Part shown: positions 27,431 through 36,351 of the stretch, one piece after another | Layout: the number at the start of each line of letters is the position of its first letter | How positions within the stretch are numbered: position 1 is the stretch's first letter | DNA from: Nocardia beijingensis NBRC 16342 | GTDB taxonomy: Bacteria > Actinomycetota > Actinomycetes > Mycobacteriales > Mycobacteriaceae | Direction of reading: 5' to 3' | Assembly: GCF_001612785.1 (NCBI RefSeq) | Contig: NZ_BDBC01000007.1 | Coordinates: forward strand, 1 to 64,000 | DNA: 64,000 nucleotides | Translations under genes and position numbers: made by a program | Notes under the pieces: model-generated | The model's input: the letters and a program-made list of their open reading frames with translations, nothing else | Databases searched by the model: none | Told to the model about the DNA's origin: nothing

Positions 27431-28687
27431 TCAGGCGCACACGGTGGCGAAGGCCGCCCAGAGCACCGGGGAATGCTCGATCCGGCCGGTCTCGCGCCAC
27501 GCGGTGAGGCGGTCGCGCTGCCATGCGGCGATGGCGGTCACCGGGTCGGGCCGCTCGTGTGCCGCGTCGATGGCACAGACGGCCTCCTGGAGCGGCTGGG
27601 CCCGCGCCGGTGCGCCCGCGATGCGCTGGAAGGCGAAATCGGTGGGCAGGGGCCACCGGCTGGCGGTGACCAGTTCCGCGCCGCCGGTGATCATCGCGGC
27701 GGTCAGGCCGAGCGCCTCGCTGAACCGCAGATCGCCGCCGCTCTCACAGGCGATCAGCGCGACCCGGCTCGGCATCGGCCACAGCCGCGCTCCGGCAACC
27801 GGTTCCGTGGCGATGGTGTGCGTGCCGAGCAGCAGGTCTTTGGCCGAGAGCGGCCGGTGGGTGCGGGATGGTTCGGCGAAGCCGACGGCATCGGCGGCGC
27901 AGGCGAGGTGCAGTTCGGCGTCCTCGCTGCGGCCGGATTCGGGCGCGGCGGCCGTGACGTGCCCGACGTAGAGCAAGCGGCTCGCGCCCGCGCGCAGGAC
28001 GGAGCCGAGCCAGTCGCGATCGACATCCGTGCGCCGGAACGCCTCGACCGGGTTCGATACCGCGGGCCGCAAGCGGTCGTTCGCGGCGTAACTCGCGATT
28101 CGTCGCGCTAGCGGGGCTTCGGCGGTCATCCGGCCCAGCACCGAGCCGAGCGTCGAATCGGCGCGGAAACCGGGAATGCGCGGGTCGAGCACCGCGACGA
28201 CCGGATGCCCTTCGGTCTCGGTCCAGGTGCGCGCGACCCGTCCTGGCGCTTGCCCGACGCTCGCCGGGGCCAGCAGGCTCACGTCGGCGATGTCGATCAG
28301 CCGGACATCGCGATCCGGCGCGATGAGTTCCCACGGAACCTGGGCGACGCGTGGTGACGGTTGCAGCCGGATATGCGGGCGCACACCGCGCTGCCACAGG
28401 TCGTAGAGTTGCGCGGCCAACCCGTAGGGCAACAGCGCTCGGGAAAGTTCCTGTGCCACGTCGTATTCCCGCTCGTAATCGGCGAACGCGCCGGTGGTGA
28501 GCGCCCGCTCGAGACCGCCCGGCTCGGCGGGACGCGGCAGCGCGCCGGTGAGCAGTTCCACCGCCCGCATCGCCGCGTCCTGCGGAAGCATGCCCGCGCC
28601 GCGCGGGGAGCTTTCCTCGACCCATCGCCACGACACGTAGATGTCGCCCGCGTCCGCCATGCGGACCAGCACCGTCGGTCGCGTCAT
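27431..28687 (-). CDS. CHAT domain protease-like protein
   Basis: 418 residues, last gene of a four-gene operon. The N-terminal ~110 residues are unassigned. The CHAT (caspase-like) domain follows: VPWELI (117-122), LLYVGHV with the presumed catalytic His243, VALIACESGGD with the presumed nucleophile Cys314, GAELVTASRWPLP (337-348) and the C-terminal SPVLWAAF. The His/Cys dyad is intact, so it is a plausible cysteine protease. ATG 28687 overlaps the TPR gene stop (ATGA), showing translational coupling. TPR-CHAT pairs occur in conflict and programmed-death systems; the substrate is unknown. Confidence 0.85.
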   Translation of the reverse strand: MTRPTVLVRMADAGDIYVSWRWVEESSPRGAGMLPQDAAMRAVELLTGALPRPAEPGGLERALTTGAFADYEREYDVAQELSRALLPYGLAAQLYDLWQRGVRPHIRLQPSPRVAQVPWELIAPDRDVRLIDIADVSLLAPASVGQAPGRVARTWTETEGHPVVAVLDPRIPGFRADSTLGSVLGRMTAEAPLARRIASYAANDRLRPAVSNPVEAFRRTDVDRDWLGSVLRAGASRLLYVGHVTAAAPESGRSEDAELHLACAADAVGFAEPSRTHRPLSAKDLLLGTHTIATEPVAGARLWPMPSRVALIACESGGDLRFSEALGLTAAMITGGAELVTASRWPLPTDFAFQRIAGAPARAQPLQEAVCAIDAAHERPDPVTAIAAWQRDRLTAWRETGRIEHSPVLWAAFATVCA

Positions 28688-30210
28688 ACCGTCAGCACCC
28701 GCTCGTCGCGGATCACCCGGCCGTAGCGCTGCTCGGCGGCGGCGATGAACGGCGCGAGCGCGATCCGCCCTTCCGCGGCCAGTGCCAGGCGCGGCGGCGG
28801 CGCGACCGGCAGACCCGCACCGGCCGCGACCTCGGCCAGGGCGGCGCCCAGTTGCAGAGCGGCGCTGCCGGGATGATCGGCGAAGTCCTCCGGTGGGTCC
28901 AACAGATCGAGTGGGAGCCGAGCTGGAGTTTCCGGTTCGGTGCGATCGAGAGCGAGGGTGGTTCCAGCGCATTGTGTTTCGATCAGATCGGTCACGAGCA
29001 CGCCGTTGCCGGAAAGGTAGGCGAAGCGGAACGCCAACCGCATCGCGGGGGCGGCGATCTGCCGGTTCCACTGCTCTCGCTGCGTGCCGTTCGGCAAGGT
29101 GTGGCGCACCGCGTCGATGGCAAGGGCAGCGGGCACGGCGATGCCGACGGCGCGCGCGAGCAGCTCCGCCTGCGGCGGCTCGGTCGCGTCGATCGCGGCT
29201 TCCAGCAGCGTCGCGTGCCAGAAATCCAGCTGGGCGCAGTGCAGGCCGAGGCCGCGTTCGGCATAGATCGCGAACGCCGCGGCCAGCAATTGCTCGCCCT
29301 GCGCGGCCTGTCCGGACTTGAACGCCACGGTGGCGGAGCGAATGCGCAGGTCGGCCGCATCGAGGACGGCTCCGGACGCGCCGAAATACGTCAGGCTCCG
29401 CTGATAGAGGTCCTGCGCGCCCGCCAGATCGCCGCGGCCCTCGGCGAGAAAGCCCATGGTCTTGAGGCCGACTCCGGCCCGGTGGCCCAATCCGGCCTGC
29501 TCGAAATACGCCTGACTGGAGCGCAGCGGGGCCTCGGCCTCGTCATACCGCTCGAGGCGGACGAGCATGATGGCGAGATTCTGTTCGGTCTCGGCGACCG
29601 CGTTGCGATCCCCCGCGGACTCGAACGCGGCCAGCGCCTGCCGCGCGAAATCCACGGCCAGATCGCGGCGTCCGGTCTCGAAGTACGCGGCGGCGAGATT
29701 CATCAGCGGATGGCCGGCCAGTTGCGGTGCGAATCGCCGTGCTGCGTCCAGTGATTCGGTGGCCAGTTCGACGGCGTAGGCCCAGTTCTGCCGGTGCAAC
29801 GCGACGGCGGTGAGCGAGAGCAGGCAGGCCACGCGCAGCACGCCGAGATCGGTGTCGGTGTTGTCGGCGAGCAAGGCTCGCGCCTGCTCCAGCGCCGCCT
29901 GCGCCGCGTCGAGGTCGCCGAGATGCTGAAGCGCCTGCGACATGTTGACCAGGGCGTTCGGGCGCAATCGCGGTGCGTGCTCCGGCATCTCGGCCAGCGC
30001 GGAACGGTAGAGGGCGAGTGCGGCGGCGTGGTCGCCGAGTTCGTCGGCCATGCTCGCGGCGTTGATGAGCGCGCCGAGTCTGATGTCGCCGGTGGTTCGT
30101 TCGGCGGCGTCCTCGAACCGGCGCTTCGCCTCGGCTGGGTCCCCGCTGGTGTAGGCGGCGGCGCCCGCTGCGAGCAGTTCCCGGCCGTCGTCCGGAGTCT
30201 CCTCGGCCAT
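28684..30210 (-). CDS. Tetratricopeptide repeat protein
   Basis: 508 residues. From about residue 9 to 330 it is built of TPR-like helical pairs (for example LLAAGAAAYTSGDPAEAKRRFEDAAE, NMSQALQHLGDLDAAQAALEQARALL, NLAIMLVRLERYDEAEAPLRSSQAYFEQ, MGFLAEGRGDLAGAQDLYQRSLTYF). The last 150 residues are less repetitive and end in ERVLTV. Cytoplasmic by sequence. It sits between an unknown 339-residue protein (1-bp gap) and the CHAT protein (4-bp overlap), and probably senses or scaffolds for the CHAT protease. Confidence 0.88.
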   Translation of the reverse strand: MAEETPDDGRELLAAGAAAYTSGDPAEAKRRFEDAAERTTGDIRLGALINAASMADELGDHAAALALYRSALAEMPEHAPRLRPNALVNMSQALQHLGDLDAAQAALEQARALLADNTDTDLGVLRVACLLSLTAVALHRQNWAYAVELATESLDAARRFAPQLAGHPLMNLAAAYFETGRRDLAVDFARQALAAFESAGDRNAVAETEQNLAIMLVRLERYDEAEAPLRSSQAYFEQAGLGHRAGVGLKTMGFLAEGRGDLAGAQDLYQRSLTYFGASGAVLDAADLRIRSATVAFKSGQAAQGEQLLAAAFAIYAERGLGLHCAQLDFWHATLLEAAIDATEPPQAELLARAVGIAVPAALAIDAVRHTLPNGTQREQWNRQIAAPAMRLAFRFAYLSGNGVLVTDLIETQCAGTTLALDRTEPETPARLPLDLLDPPEDFADHPGSAALQLGAALAEVAAGAGLPVAPPPRLALAAEGRIALAPFIAAAEQRYGRVIRDERVLTV

Positions 30211-30211
30211 G

Positions 30212-31231
30212 TCAGAAATCCGAATCCATCGCGGCAGCGGCGATTTCCGCCAGCAGGAGCGAGTCGGCGGGGTTGCCGGACGCGTCGTCGGCGCGGTGCA
30301 GCCGTGCCGTGACCAGGTCGCGAATCCGCGCGCGCCTGCTCGCCGCGTCCGGCTCCGGTTCGTCCACGCCGACGCCGGGAACGTAGACGCGCACGGTCAC
30401 GCCCGCTTCCGCACCGGCCGGGGCCGCGGTCTCCGCCCGCCAGAGTTCGCCGTCGCGGATCAGCGGCACGTCGGCGGCGTCGGCGGGGGTGCGAATTCCG
30501 GCGCGGGGATGCAGGTGCGCCGGGATGTCCGCCGGAGAGAGCGGGGCGGCGACAGCGCTCACCCGCACGATCGTCGACCCGTCCTCGCGCACCACTTCCC
30601 AGGACACGGCGCTTTCCGAGGCGTCGAGCAAGCCCGGTGGACAGCGCTGCCAGTCCCAGCCCGCGGTGCCTCTGGCCAAAACGAGAGCGCCGGGGGCGAC
30701 GATGGTGGCCGGGCCTGCGGCCAGCGCGTAGTCCTCCGCCCGGCCGAGTGTCGCTGCGGCCGTGCGCTGCTCGGGGACCGCGTCGGCGCCGTCGACGATC
30801 AGCTCGCATTCCTCGCTCAGGGCGGCTATCTCGTCTTCCAGCAGGCCTTCGTCCAGCGGGGCGATGCCGTCCAGGGTCGAGGCGGGCCACCAGCGTGCCG
30901 CCCAGCGGGCGTAGCCGAGCCGCCGGGCGCGCGCGGCGAGGTCGGGCAGGGCGGGCTCGGCCGGGTATTCGCCTTCGCCGCCGGTGGATTCGTCGAGGGC
31001 GATGGCTACCTCCTCGCCGTATACCGCCCAGATCCACTCCTGGGCGAGGGCTACGTCGTCGAGCACCGCCGCCGGTGTCACCTGCTCGCTGAGCAGGCTC
31101 CAGGTCAAGTGCCCGCCCGCCACCTCGAGCACCAGCACGTCCACCCCGGCCGCGTCGTCCACGACGGTCGGAGCGTCGTCCGGTGCGATGATCCACAGGG
31201 CGTCGCGGCGGCGGATGCGTACGGTGCTCAT
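30212..31231 (-). CDS. Unrecognised protein of the CHAT operon (339 aa)
   Basis: Starts MSTVRIRRRDALWIIAPDD at ATG 31231, overlapping the upstream stop by one base (TGATG). The N-terminal third has a strand-rich stretch (VDVLVLEVAGGHLTW) and a Trp/Arg-rich segment (RLGYARWAARWWPAS). The rest is acidic and Ala-rich. The centre contains YALAAGPATIVAPGALVLARG, too short and polar for a confident membrane helix. No known domain seen. Tight coupling to the TPR and CHAT genes makes it a dedicated component of that system. Confidence 0.75.
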   Translation of the reverse strand: MSTVRIRRRDALWIIAPDDAPTVVDDAAGVDVLVLEVAGGHLTWSLLSEQVTPAAVLDDVALAQEWIWAVYGEEVAIALDESTGGEGEYPAEPALPDLAARARRLGYARWAARWWPASTLDGIAPLDEGLLEDEIAALSEECELIVDGADAVPEQRTAAATLGRAEDYALAAGPATIVAPGALVLARGTAGWDWQRCPPGLLDASESAVSWEVVREDGSTIVRVSAVAAPLSPADIPAHLHPRAGIRTPADAADVPLIRDGELWRAETAAPAGAEAGVTVRVYVPGVGVDEPEPDAASRRARIRDLVTARLHRADDASGNPADSLLLAEIAAAAMDSDF

Positions 31232-32592
31232 CAGCTCGCCTTCGATTCCGCCGCGTCCGGCTCACCCGCGCTGGCCCGCACGCTCAGCGCCCGCTTGACC
31301 CGCGTGCGATGGTCCAGGATGACCGAACGCGCCACGCCGTCGAGCAGATCCCACAGCTCGTCCGGATCGTGGATCGCGTACTCCCTGACATCACGTCCGT
31401 GCAGCCGAACCCACAATCGCCGCAGGTAGGGCTGCCACGGCGTGATCAGCTCCCTGGCGATGGCGGCCAGCGGACCGGTCGGCGGCTCGGCCGAGACCAC
31501 CAGCCGCCGCGCCTGCAACACATAGGCTTCCCGCTGCCAGCGGCTGTTGACCACCTGGTGCGCCGTGGATGGCGTTGTGCCTGTTCCGGCCGGACGCAGA
31601 CGCGTTCGGCCCGTCGACGGGCCGCGGCGGTGCTCGATGGGCGCCAAGCCGGTCGCCAGCGCGGTCCCCGCCGTCGCTGTCACGCGCAGCGATTCGTCCA
31701 GCAGCGCCCAGGGTGCGCAACTGCGGGCGATCTCGGCGTCGACCAGCTCCGGTATCGGTGGCAGCTCCGCGCGTTCGGTGGACGCCTGCAACACGGTGAA
31801 CACCCGCTCGTACACGGTGCGATCGAACGGGAGCCCGAGGGTCGATTTCGAGGCGGAGGAGCCGATCTCGGGGCGCAGCGGCACCGAATGCGTGGTCAGC
31901 CCCAATTCCTGAGCGGACGCCTCCCCCCACAGCCGGATTCCCGTGTGCGTACCGGCGTTGGCCGCGACCAGCCGGTCCAGGGCCCGTTGTCCGTCGGCGT
32001 CCGCGCCGAGCCGTGCCGCCGCGCAGGCTTCCAGCAGCTCGTCCACCTCCGCGTCGTGGTCGGCGCTCGCCGGGCCGGTGAGCGGACGCCGTCGCCAGGC
32101 CAGATCGAGCAACCCGGCCAGCTCGCGTTCCCTGGTGTGGTCGGTGAGGTACTCCTTCAGCGCCTGCGTGGTGCGCCCCGCCGTGTACTCGTGGATCTCG
32201 CGCAACGCCTCCTCCGCGACCGCGCGCGCCCGCGCCGGATCCGGTATGCCCGAGGTGGTCGCCAGCTCGAAACAGCGCTGGAAGTAAAGATCCTGCGGGT
32301 GCCCCTCGGTGATCCGCAATGTTCGCCGCACCTGCTTGAGCACCGTGAACCAAGCCGCCGTCGCGCGCAGCACATCGGCCGCCGCCTGGATGCGCGCCTC
32401 CAGCAACACCGCGCCGTCGGCCGTCAGGATCGGCCCCGCGCACGACGGATGCTGCACGGGCCGGATCACCAACGGGTCGAGCACGAGCTTCACCGTCCGG
32501 CGCAGCGGACCCCCGTGCGGGCCGCTGAGCGGTTCGACACCCTCGAGCTTGCGCCACACCTCATCGAGCACCATGGCGCGCGGTCGTCGCAT
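31231..32592 (-). CDS. Unrecognised first protein of the CHAT operon (453 aa)
   Basis: 453 residues from ATG 32592 (MRRPRAMVLDEVWRKLEG); the frame extends further upstream but the 5' part is implausible. Mostly helical, with charged segments such as RAVAEEALREIHEYTAGRTTQALKEYLTDHTRERELAGLLDLAWRRR, and a C-terminal block (WQREAYVLQARRLV, LITPWQPYLRRLWVRLHGRDVREY). No catalytic motif I recognise. First gene of the operon, divergent from a small secreted protein; the promoter must lie in 32593-32704. Confidence 0.75.
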   Translation of the reverse strand: MRRPRAMVLDEVWRKLEGVEPLSGPHGGPLRRTVKLVLDPLVIRPVQHPSCAGPILTADGAVLLEARIQAAADVLRATAAWFTVLKQVRRTLRITEGHPQDLYFQRCFELATTSGIPDPARARAVAEEALREIHEYTAGRTTQALKEYLTDHTRERELAGLLDLAWRRRPLTGPASADHDAEVDELLEACAAARLGADADGQRALDRLVAANAGTHTGIRLWGEASAQELGLTTHSVPLRPEIGSSASKSTLGLPFDRTVYERVFTVLQASTERAELPPIPELVDAEIARSCAPWALLDESLRVTATAGTALATGLAPIEHRRGPSTGRTRLRPAGTGTTPSTAHQVVNSRWQREAYVLQARRLVVSAEPPTGPLAAIARELITPWQPYLRRLWVRLHGRDVREYAIHDPDELWDLLDGVARSVILDHRTRVKRALSVRASAGEPDAAESKAS

Positions 32593-32704
32593 GCGTGCAG
32601 TGTATTGGCCGCAGTACCTAAGCGCCTCTGCCGGTTTCAGAGCCGGCAGCCGTAACATCCGGCCGTCGACGGTCGAAGAGCACCGTGGAACAGGAGGCAT
32701 TTTC

Positions 32705-33067
32705 ATGAGGAATGTTATTACTGCCGCCGTACGCGTCGCGGCCGCTGGTATTTCGGGCCTGGCTTTCGTCGCTGTTGTCGGTTCCGGGACCGCCCAAGCG
32801 GCGCCGCAGGATTGCGTCGTCGGGCGCGATCTTTTCGGTGCGTCGGCGACTTGCCAACCCGACGGTGGAAGCAACTACGTCTTGCATGTCGACTGCTTCG
32901 GCCTCTACGCCAGCGGGCCGTTCCCCCAGTACGGCATCGGCTCCTACCAAGCGCTCAGCTACCCCTTCACGCCGACCGGTCAGCGCATCACCACGGGATG
33001 CACCGGAATGGGCCCCGGTGTTGTCGCGGTGGCGACCAACGCTTACGTCGAGATTTATCGCGGCTAG
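32705..33067 (+). CDS. Small secreted protein
   Basis: 120 residues. Sec signal peptide (MRNVITAAVRVAAAGISGLAFVAVVGSGTAQAA) with an AQA cleavage site near residue 33. The ~87-residue mature part has four Cys (QDCVVG, ATCQ, VDCFG, TGCTG), consistent with two disulfides, and is Gly/Tyr-rich. ATG 32705 follows AGGAGG at 7 nt. Family unknown; such small exported proteins are common in Nocardia. Confidence 0.75.
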   Translation: MRNVITAAVRVAAAGISGLAFVAVVGSGTAQAAPQDCVVGRDLFGASATCQPDGGSNYVLHVDCFGLYASGPFPQYGIGSYQALSYPFTPTGQRITTGCTGMGPGVVAVATNAYVEIYRG

Positions 33068-33192
33068 GGCCGGTGCCCAACTGCGGGCCCGGTGACTTCG
33101 AACTGCGTGTGGCTTACCCACACTTTTGACTTCGACGCCTAAGGTCTGATTCGGTCCGCCCATCCGGGGCAGCTGAGTGGAGGGATTCGAAG

Positions 33193-33636
33193 ATGAAGCT
33201 CGAGAAGATCACCGCTGCCGTTTTCCTGGCCATCTCGGCCGTGGGTATAGCCGCGGCCACCGCCCATGCGGAACCGGTCGTCACGGAACAGTCGACCGCG
33301 GTGATTGCGGTGGACGCGACTGTCGTTTCGGACCATGGCATCGACTACCAGCCCGTCGGCGCGGACGATCGCACACTGACCTCGACACCGGCGGATATCG
33401 CGCAACCGCAGGACATCAGCTCCTACGACCGGCTCAAGGAGCAGGTCAACAAGAACCTGCCCGGCGTGGTCGGCGGCGCCATCGTGGGCGGCCTCCTCGG
33501 CGCGTGCATGCCCCTGATCTGGGGCGTCAGCGTCCCCGTTGGCGCGCTGATCGGCGCAACCGTCGGCGGCTACATCGCGGGCGGCCCGGAGTTCCTCGAC
33601 GCCGTCCAGGCGTTCATCGCCACCCAGGGCCGGTGA
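33193..33636 (+). CDS. Secreted glycine-zipper protein
   Basis: 147 residues: Sec signal peptide (MKLEKITAAVFLAISAVGIAAATAHA), a polar mature N-terminal part, then a Gly-rich hydrophobic block (VVGGAIVGGLLGACMPLIWGVSVPVGALIGATVGGYIAGG) of the glycine-zipper kind that can insert in membranes or oligomerise. Probably cell-envelope associated. Independent of, but in the same direction as, the preceding secreted protein. Confidence 0.75.
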   Translation: MKLEKITAAVFLAISAVGIAAATAHAEPVVTEQSTAVIAVDATVVSDHGIDYQPVGADDRTLTSTPADIAQPQDISSYDRLKEQVNKNLPGVVGGAIVGGLLGACMPLIWGVSVPVGALIGATVGGYIAGGPEFLDAVQAFIATQGR

Positions 33637-33695
33637 GATAGCGACAATCGGGTTCCTGGCCACTGCCGCGTCGAGTTCATCGAAGAATTAGCGGA

Positions 33696-34163
33696 ATGCT
33701 GTATCTGCACGACGACGAACACCAGGTGTGGGAGTTCGCGGTAGAACTCGGGTTGCCGGACGCGACCGGGCCAGGCGCCCTCGACGGTGAGGGAATCCAC
33801 CCCGTCGCGCTGGCGCTCGAGAAGAGCACCCACCGGATCCGCCGGGCGAACCGTATCCCGTGCTTCACCAGCTTCGGGCCGGTCACGGCGGTCGACGAGT
33901 TCGCTCAGCGCGCGTGGGGCGACGCGTACGACCTGGCGCGCGTACCGGTTGAATGCCGTCTTGGCGTCTATGCGACTGACGAGGAGTTGGACGAACTGGT
34001 ATCAGCGGTCGTAGCGGATCTCGGCATCGATGAAGACGGATACTCGACAGTAGTCGGCCGGAAGGTCACGGTCCGCCTGCGAGCCATCTCATTGGAAGCG
34101 CCGGAGAACAGCTTTTACCAGCACCTCGTAGACCAGTATCGGGATCAATCCCCCACGGATTGA
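33696..34163 (+). CDS. Hypothetical cytoplasmic protein
   Basis: 155 residues, acidic, starting MLYLHDDEHQVWEFAVELGLP at ATG 33696. Contains THRIRRANRIPCFTSFGPVTAVDEFAQRAWGDAYDLARVPVECRLGVYATDEELDELV, with no known motif seen. No signal peptide or membrane segment. Convergent with the methyltransferase gene 24 bp downstream. Confidence 0.6.
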   Translation: MLYLHDDEHQVWEFAVELGLPDATGPGALDGEGIHPVALALEKSTHRIRRANRIPCFTSFGPVTAVDEFAQRAWGDAYDLARVPVECRLGVYATDEELDELVSAVVADLGIDEDGYSTVVGRKVTVRLRAISLEAPENSFYQHLVDQYRDQSPTD

Positions 34164-34187
34164 CTCCGTTCGCCAGAGCTAGGCCGG

Positions 34188-35201
34188 TCATCGGTCGAGG
34201 CGCAGCTCCAGCAGGCAGCGCTGTTCGGTCAGGTCGGTCACGGTGTCGAGGGTCAGGCCGTGAGCCGAGGCGAGCGTGCGGAATTCCTCGACGCGCCGTT
34301 CGCGGCCGCCGAAGATCACGAGCATGGCCAGGTCGAATTCGGTGCCGGCGTGGCGGCCTCCGACCGGTTCGATGATCAGGATCCGACCGTCGGGGTGGAC
34401 TGCTTCGGCGCAGCGGGCGAGGATGCGGTGCGCATGGTCGTCGTCCCAGTCGTGCAGGATGTCACACAACAGGTAGGCGTGTGCTCCTTGTGGCAAGGGC
34501 TCGAAGAAGCTGCTTGCGCTGACCCGAGCCCGGTCGCCGAATCCATGGGCGGCGAAGGCGCGTGCCGCTGCGGTGGCAGTGGGTTCGAGCTCGATCAAAT
34601 GTCCGCGGATGCCGGGATGGGCGGCCAGGATCGCGGCGAGCAGGGCGCCCCGACCGCCGCCCACGTCGATGATGGTCGGGAATCGAGTCCAGTCGACTCC
34701 GGTGACGATACGAGGGATTTGGTCGGTGAACCGGTCGATCATCTGCTGGTCGAACGAATCCCGCAGGTGTGGGTGTTGGTGGAGGTCGGCCCAGAAGTCC
34801 TGTCCGTAGCGGCGGGTGTAACCGGCTCGCCCCGTGGTGATGCTGTGCAGCAGCTCGGCGAACGCGAGTTCGGCCCGGCCGCCGGCCTTGTCCAGGTGCA
34901 GCAGGTTGATCAAGCCATTGCCCGCGTCTGCGCACAAGGCTTGGCCGTAGTCGGTGGTGCGGTACCCGGTGGGCGAGTGCTCGACGATGCCCAAGGCCAC
35001 GAGATGGTTCAGCAGCAGCTCCAGCGCGACCTGGGGGACGCCGAGTTCGGCCGCCAAAAGCTCGGCGCTGGTGCCGCCACCACGCAGCCGGTCCGGTAGC
35101 TCCAGGGTCACCGCGACACGCAGCGTCATCGGTGTTGCCAGGGAAGCCTGGCTCCGGATCGCGGCGACATCGTGGTGGTCCACAAGGTGCAACTGTGGCA
35201 C
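34188..35201 (-). CDS. O-methyltransferase (class I, COMT/ASMT-like)
   Basis: 337 residues from GTG 35201. The N-terminal dimerisation winged helix (TPMTLRVAVTLELPDRLRGGGTSAELLAAELG) precedes a Rossmann SAM-binding domain with IIDVGGGRGALLAAIL, ELEPTAT, and catalytic-region LLCDILHDWDDDHAHRIL. The family methylates small aromatic or polyketide hydroxyls. It stands alone, and the 35202-35549 upstream region has several dyads. Earlier in-frame starts exist but are not supported. Confidence 0.85.
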   Translation of the reverse strand: MPQLHLVDHHDVAAIRSQASLATPMTLRVAVTLELPDRLRGGGTSAELLAAELGVPQVALELLLNHLVALGIVEHSPTGYRTTDYGQALCADAGNGLINLLHLDKAGGRAELAFAELLHSITTGRAGYTRRYGQDFWADLHQHPHLRDSFDQQMIDRFTDQIPRIVTGVDWTRFPTIIDVGGGRGALLAAILAAHPGIRGHLIELEPTATAAARAFAAHGFGDRARVSASSFFEPLPQGAHAYLLCDILHDWDDDHAHRILARCAEAVHPDGRILIIEPVGGRHAGTEFDLAMLVIFGGRERRVEEFRTLASAHGLTLDTVTDLTEQRCLLELRLDR

Positions 35202-35549
35202 ACAACCGCTCGTAGCTCCTATCGGTCCGACTCGAGGTCCGCTGGCCTTACCTCCGCATGGGCTGATGAAAGGACAAGGCCACTGTGACCCCAGGCTCGA
35301 GCGATGTCCCCGGCGGCTCGACCCCCACGTTTCGGGCGGCTGGAAGGAATTTACGACACCCCAGCTCGGGACGCTGGTCACGATCGTGTCACCAGGTACA
35401 TGGACGTGTACGACCGGGACCTCCTCAGTGCTCACAAGCTTCATGAAGTAGGAGGCGCGAAAGACACTTACTTGTAACAAAATTTGGACTTTCGACCGAT
35501 AGGGGACTCGGGTGCGGTGAGCGCGCTCGTTTCGCGTTGGAGGTCAACA
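35202..35549. other. Regulatory intergenic region with dyads and a decayed promoter copy
   Basis: No gene seen. Contents: 35292-35347 resembles the MerR-type promoter at 38224-38280 (AGGCTCGAG, GATGTC, CCGGCGGC, GGCTGGAAGG in the same order) but its inverted repeat is broken. The palindrome CACGATCGTG (35379-35388) lies inside CTGGT...ACCAG. A GTACA/TGTAC pair spans 35396-35411. AT-rich TTGTAACAAAATTTGG near 35473 may be part of the promoter for the 35550 gene. Confidence 0.55.
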
Positions 35550-36095
35550 ATGTCGCAGTGGAGGAGAAGTTGGCGCACCGTTAGGCAGTCGGTCCTGCTG
35601 GCGGCAGTCGCCGGGACGGTCGCGCTTGTTCCGGCCGCGCTTGTCATACCGGCATTCGCAACCCCTGATCAAAGCCCGGTTACTACCGCACCGGTCACCA
35701 CCGTGCCCGTGACGACCGCGCCGCCGGTGACCACTGCTCCGCCGGTAACGACCGCTCCGCCGGTGACCACTACTCCGCCGGTGACCACTACTCCGCCGGT
35801 CACCACCACTCCGCCGGTCACCACCACTCCGCCGGTCACCACCGAACCGCCCGTGACGACCCCATCATTTCCGAAACCCGCTGAGCCAGAGGATCCTTAC
35901 GGCCCCGACGGCTTCGATATCTGGGGTTACGACCGTTGGGGTTATGACCATTACGGTTATGACCGTTGGGGTTATGACCGACAGGGCTACACCTCGCAGG
36001 GCTGCGCCCGCTCCGGCGAGGACCGACCCGATGCCGACCAACTGGCCTGTGAACTGCGCAGGGCGCGACCATCCACCGGCAGCGCGGGCATTTGA
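35550..36095 (+). CDS. Secreted protein with PVTT and GYD pentad repeats
   Basis: 181 residues from ATG 35550 with GGAGG upstream. Sec signal ending ALVIPAFA (~37). Residues 43-104 hold 11 PVTT units in a (T/A)PPVTT pattern, an extended Pro/Thr stalk that is a likely O-mannosylation substrate. Residues 121-150 are pentads of the form GYDRW/GYDHY/GYDRQ. The tail has two Cys. Looks like a surface protein with a flexible stalk and an aromatic, possibly self-associating or wall-binding segment. Function unknown. Confidence 0.75.
   Translation: MSQWRRSWRTVRQSVLLAAVAGTVALVPAALVIPAFATPDQSPVTTAPVTTVPVTTAPPVTTAPPVTTAPPVTTTPPVTTTPPVTTTPPVTTTPPVTTEPPVTTPSFPKPAEPEDPYGPDGFDIWGYDRWGYDHYGYDRWGYDRQGYTSQGCARSGEDRPDADQLACELRRARPSTGSAGI
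35676..35861 (+). repeat. Tandem repeat encoding PVTT units
   Basis: 15-bp units close to GTGACCACTACTCCGCC / GTCACCACCACTCCGCC repeated through the stalk-coding region; neighbouring units are identical or differ at third positions, so copy number is probably variable. Confidence 0.8.
35910..35999 (+). repeat. 15-bp repeat encoding GYDxx pentads
   Basis: Six units close to GGTTATGACCGTTGG (35910-35999). Codon use (GGT TAT GAC CGT TGG) is more AT-rich than the surrounding genes, suggesting recent expansion. Confidence 0.75.
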
Positions 36096-36351
36096 ACCCC
36101 GCACCCTCCTGCTGAACACCTCCCACATCGACTCGTAGCGCAGAAAACTGCGCCGCGGGTCGATGCGCGTGGCCGGTCCGCCTTCCGGGGCACGCACGTT
36201 CGTCGTCCAGCCGTGCGAAGCAAAACCCTGGACCGCTAGAGCTTCCTTGTGTCCGAGAGAAATGTGGGGTCAGAGGTTCGCGATGACTTGCTGACACGGT
36301 GAACTAGGGTGGGTGGAGCCGGTCGAGGACCGAGTTGAAGCGGGGGTTGTT

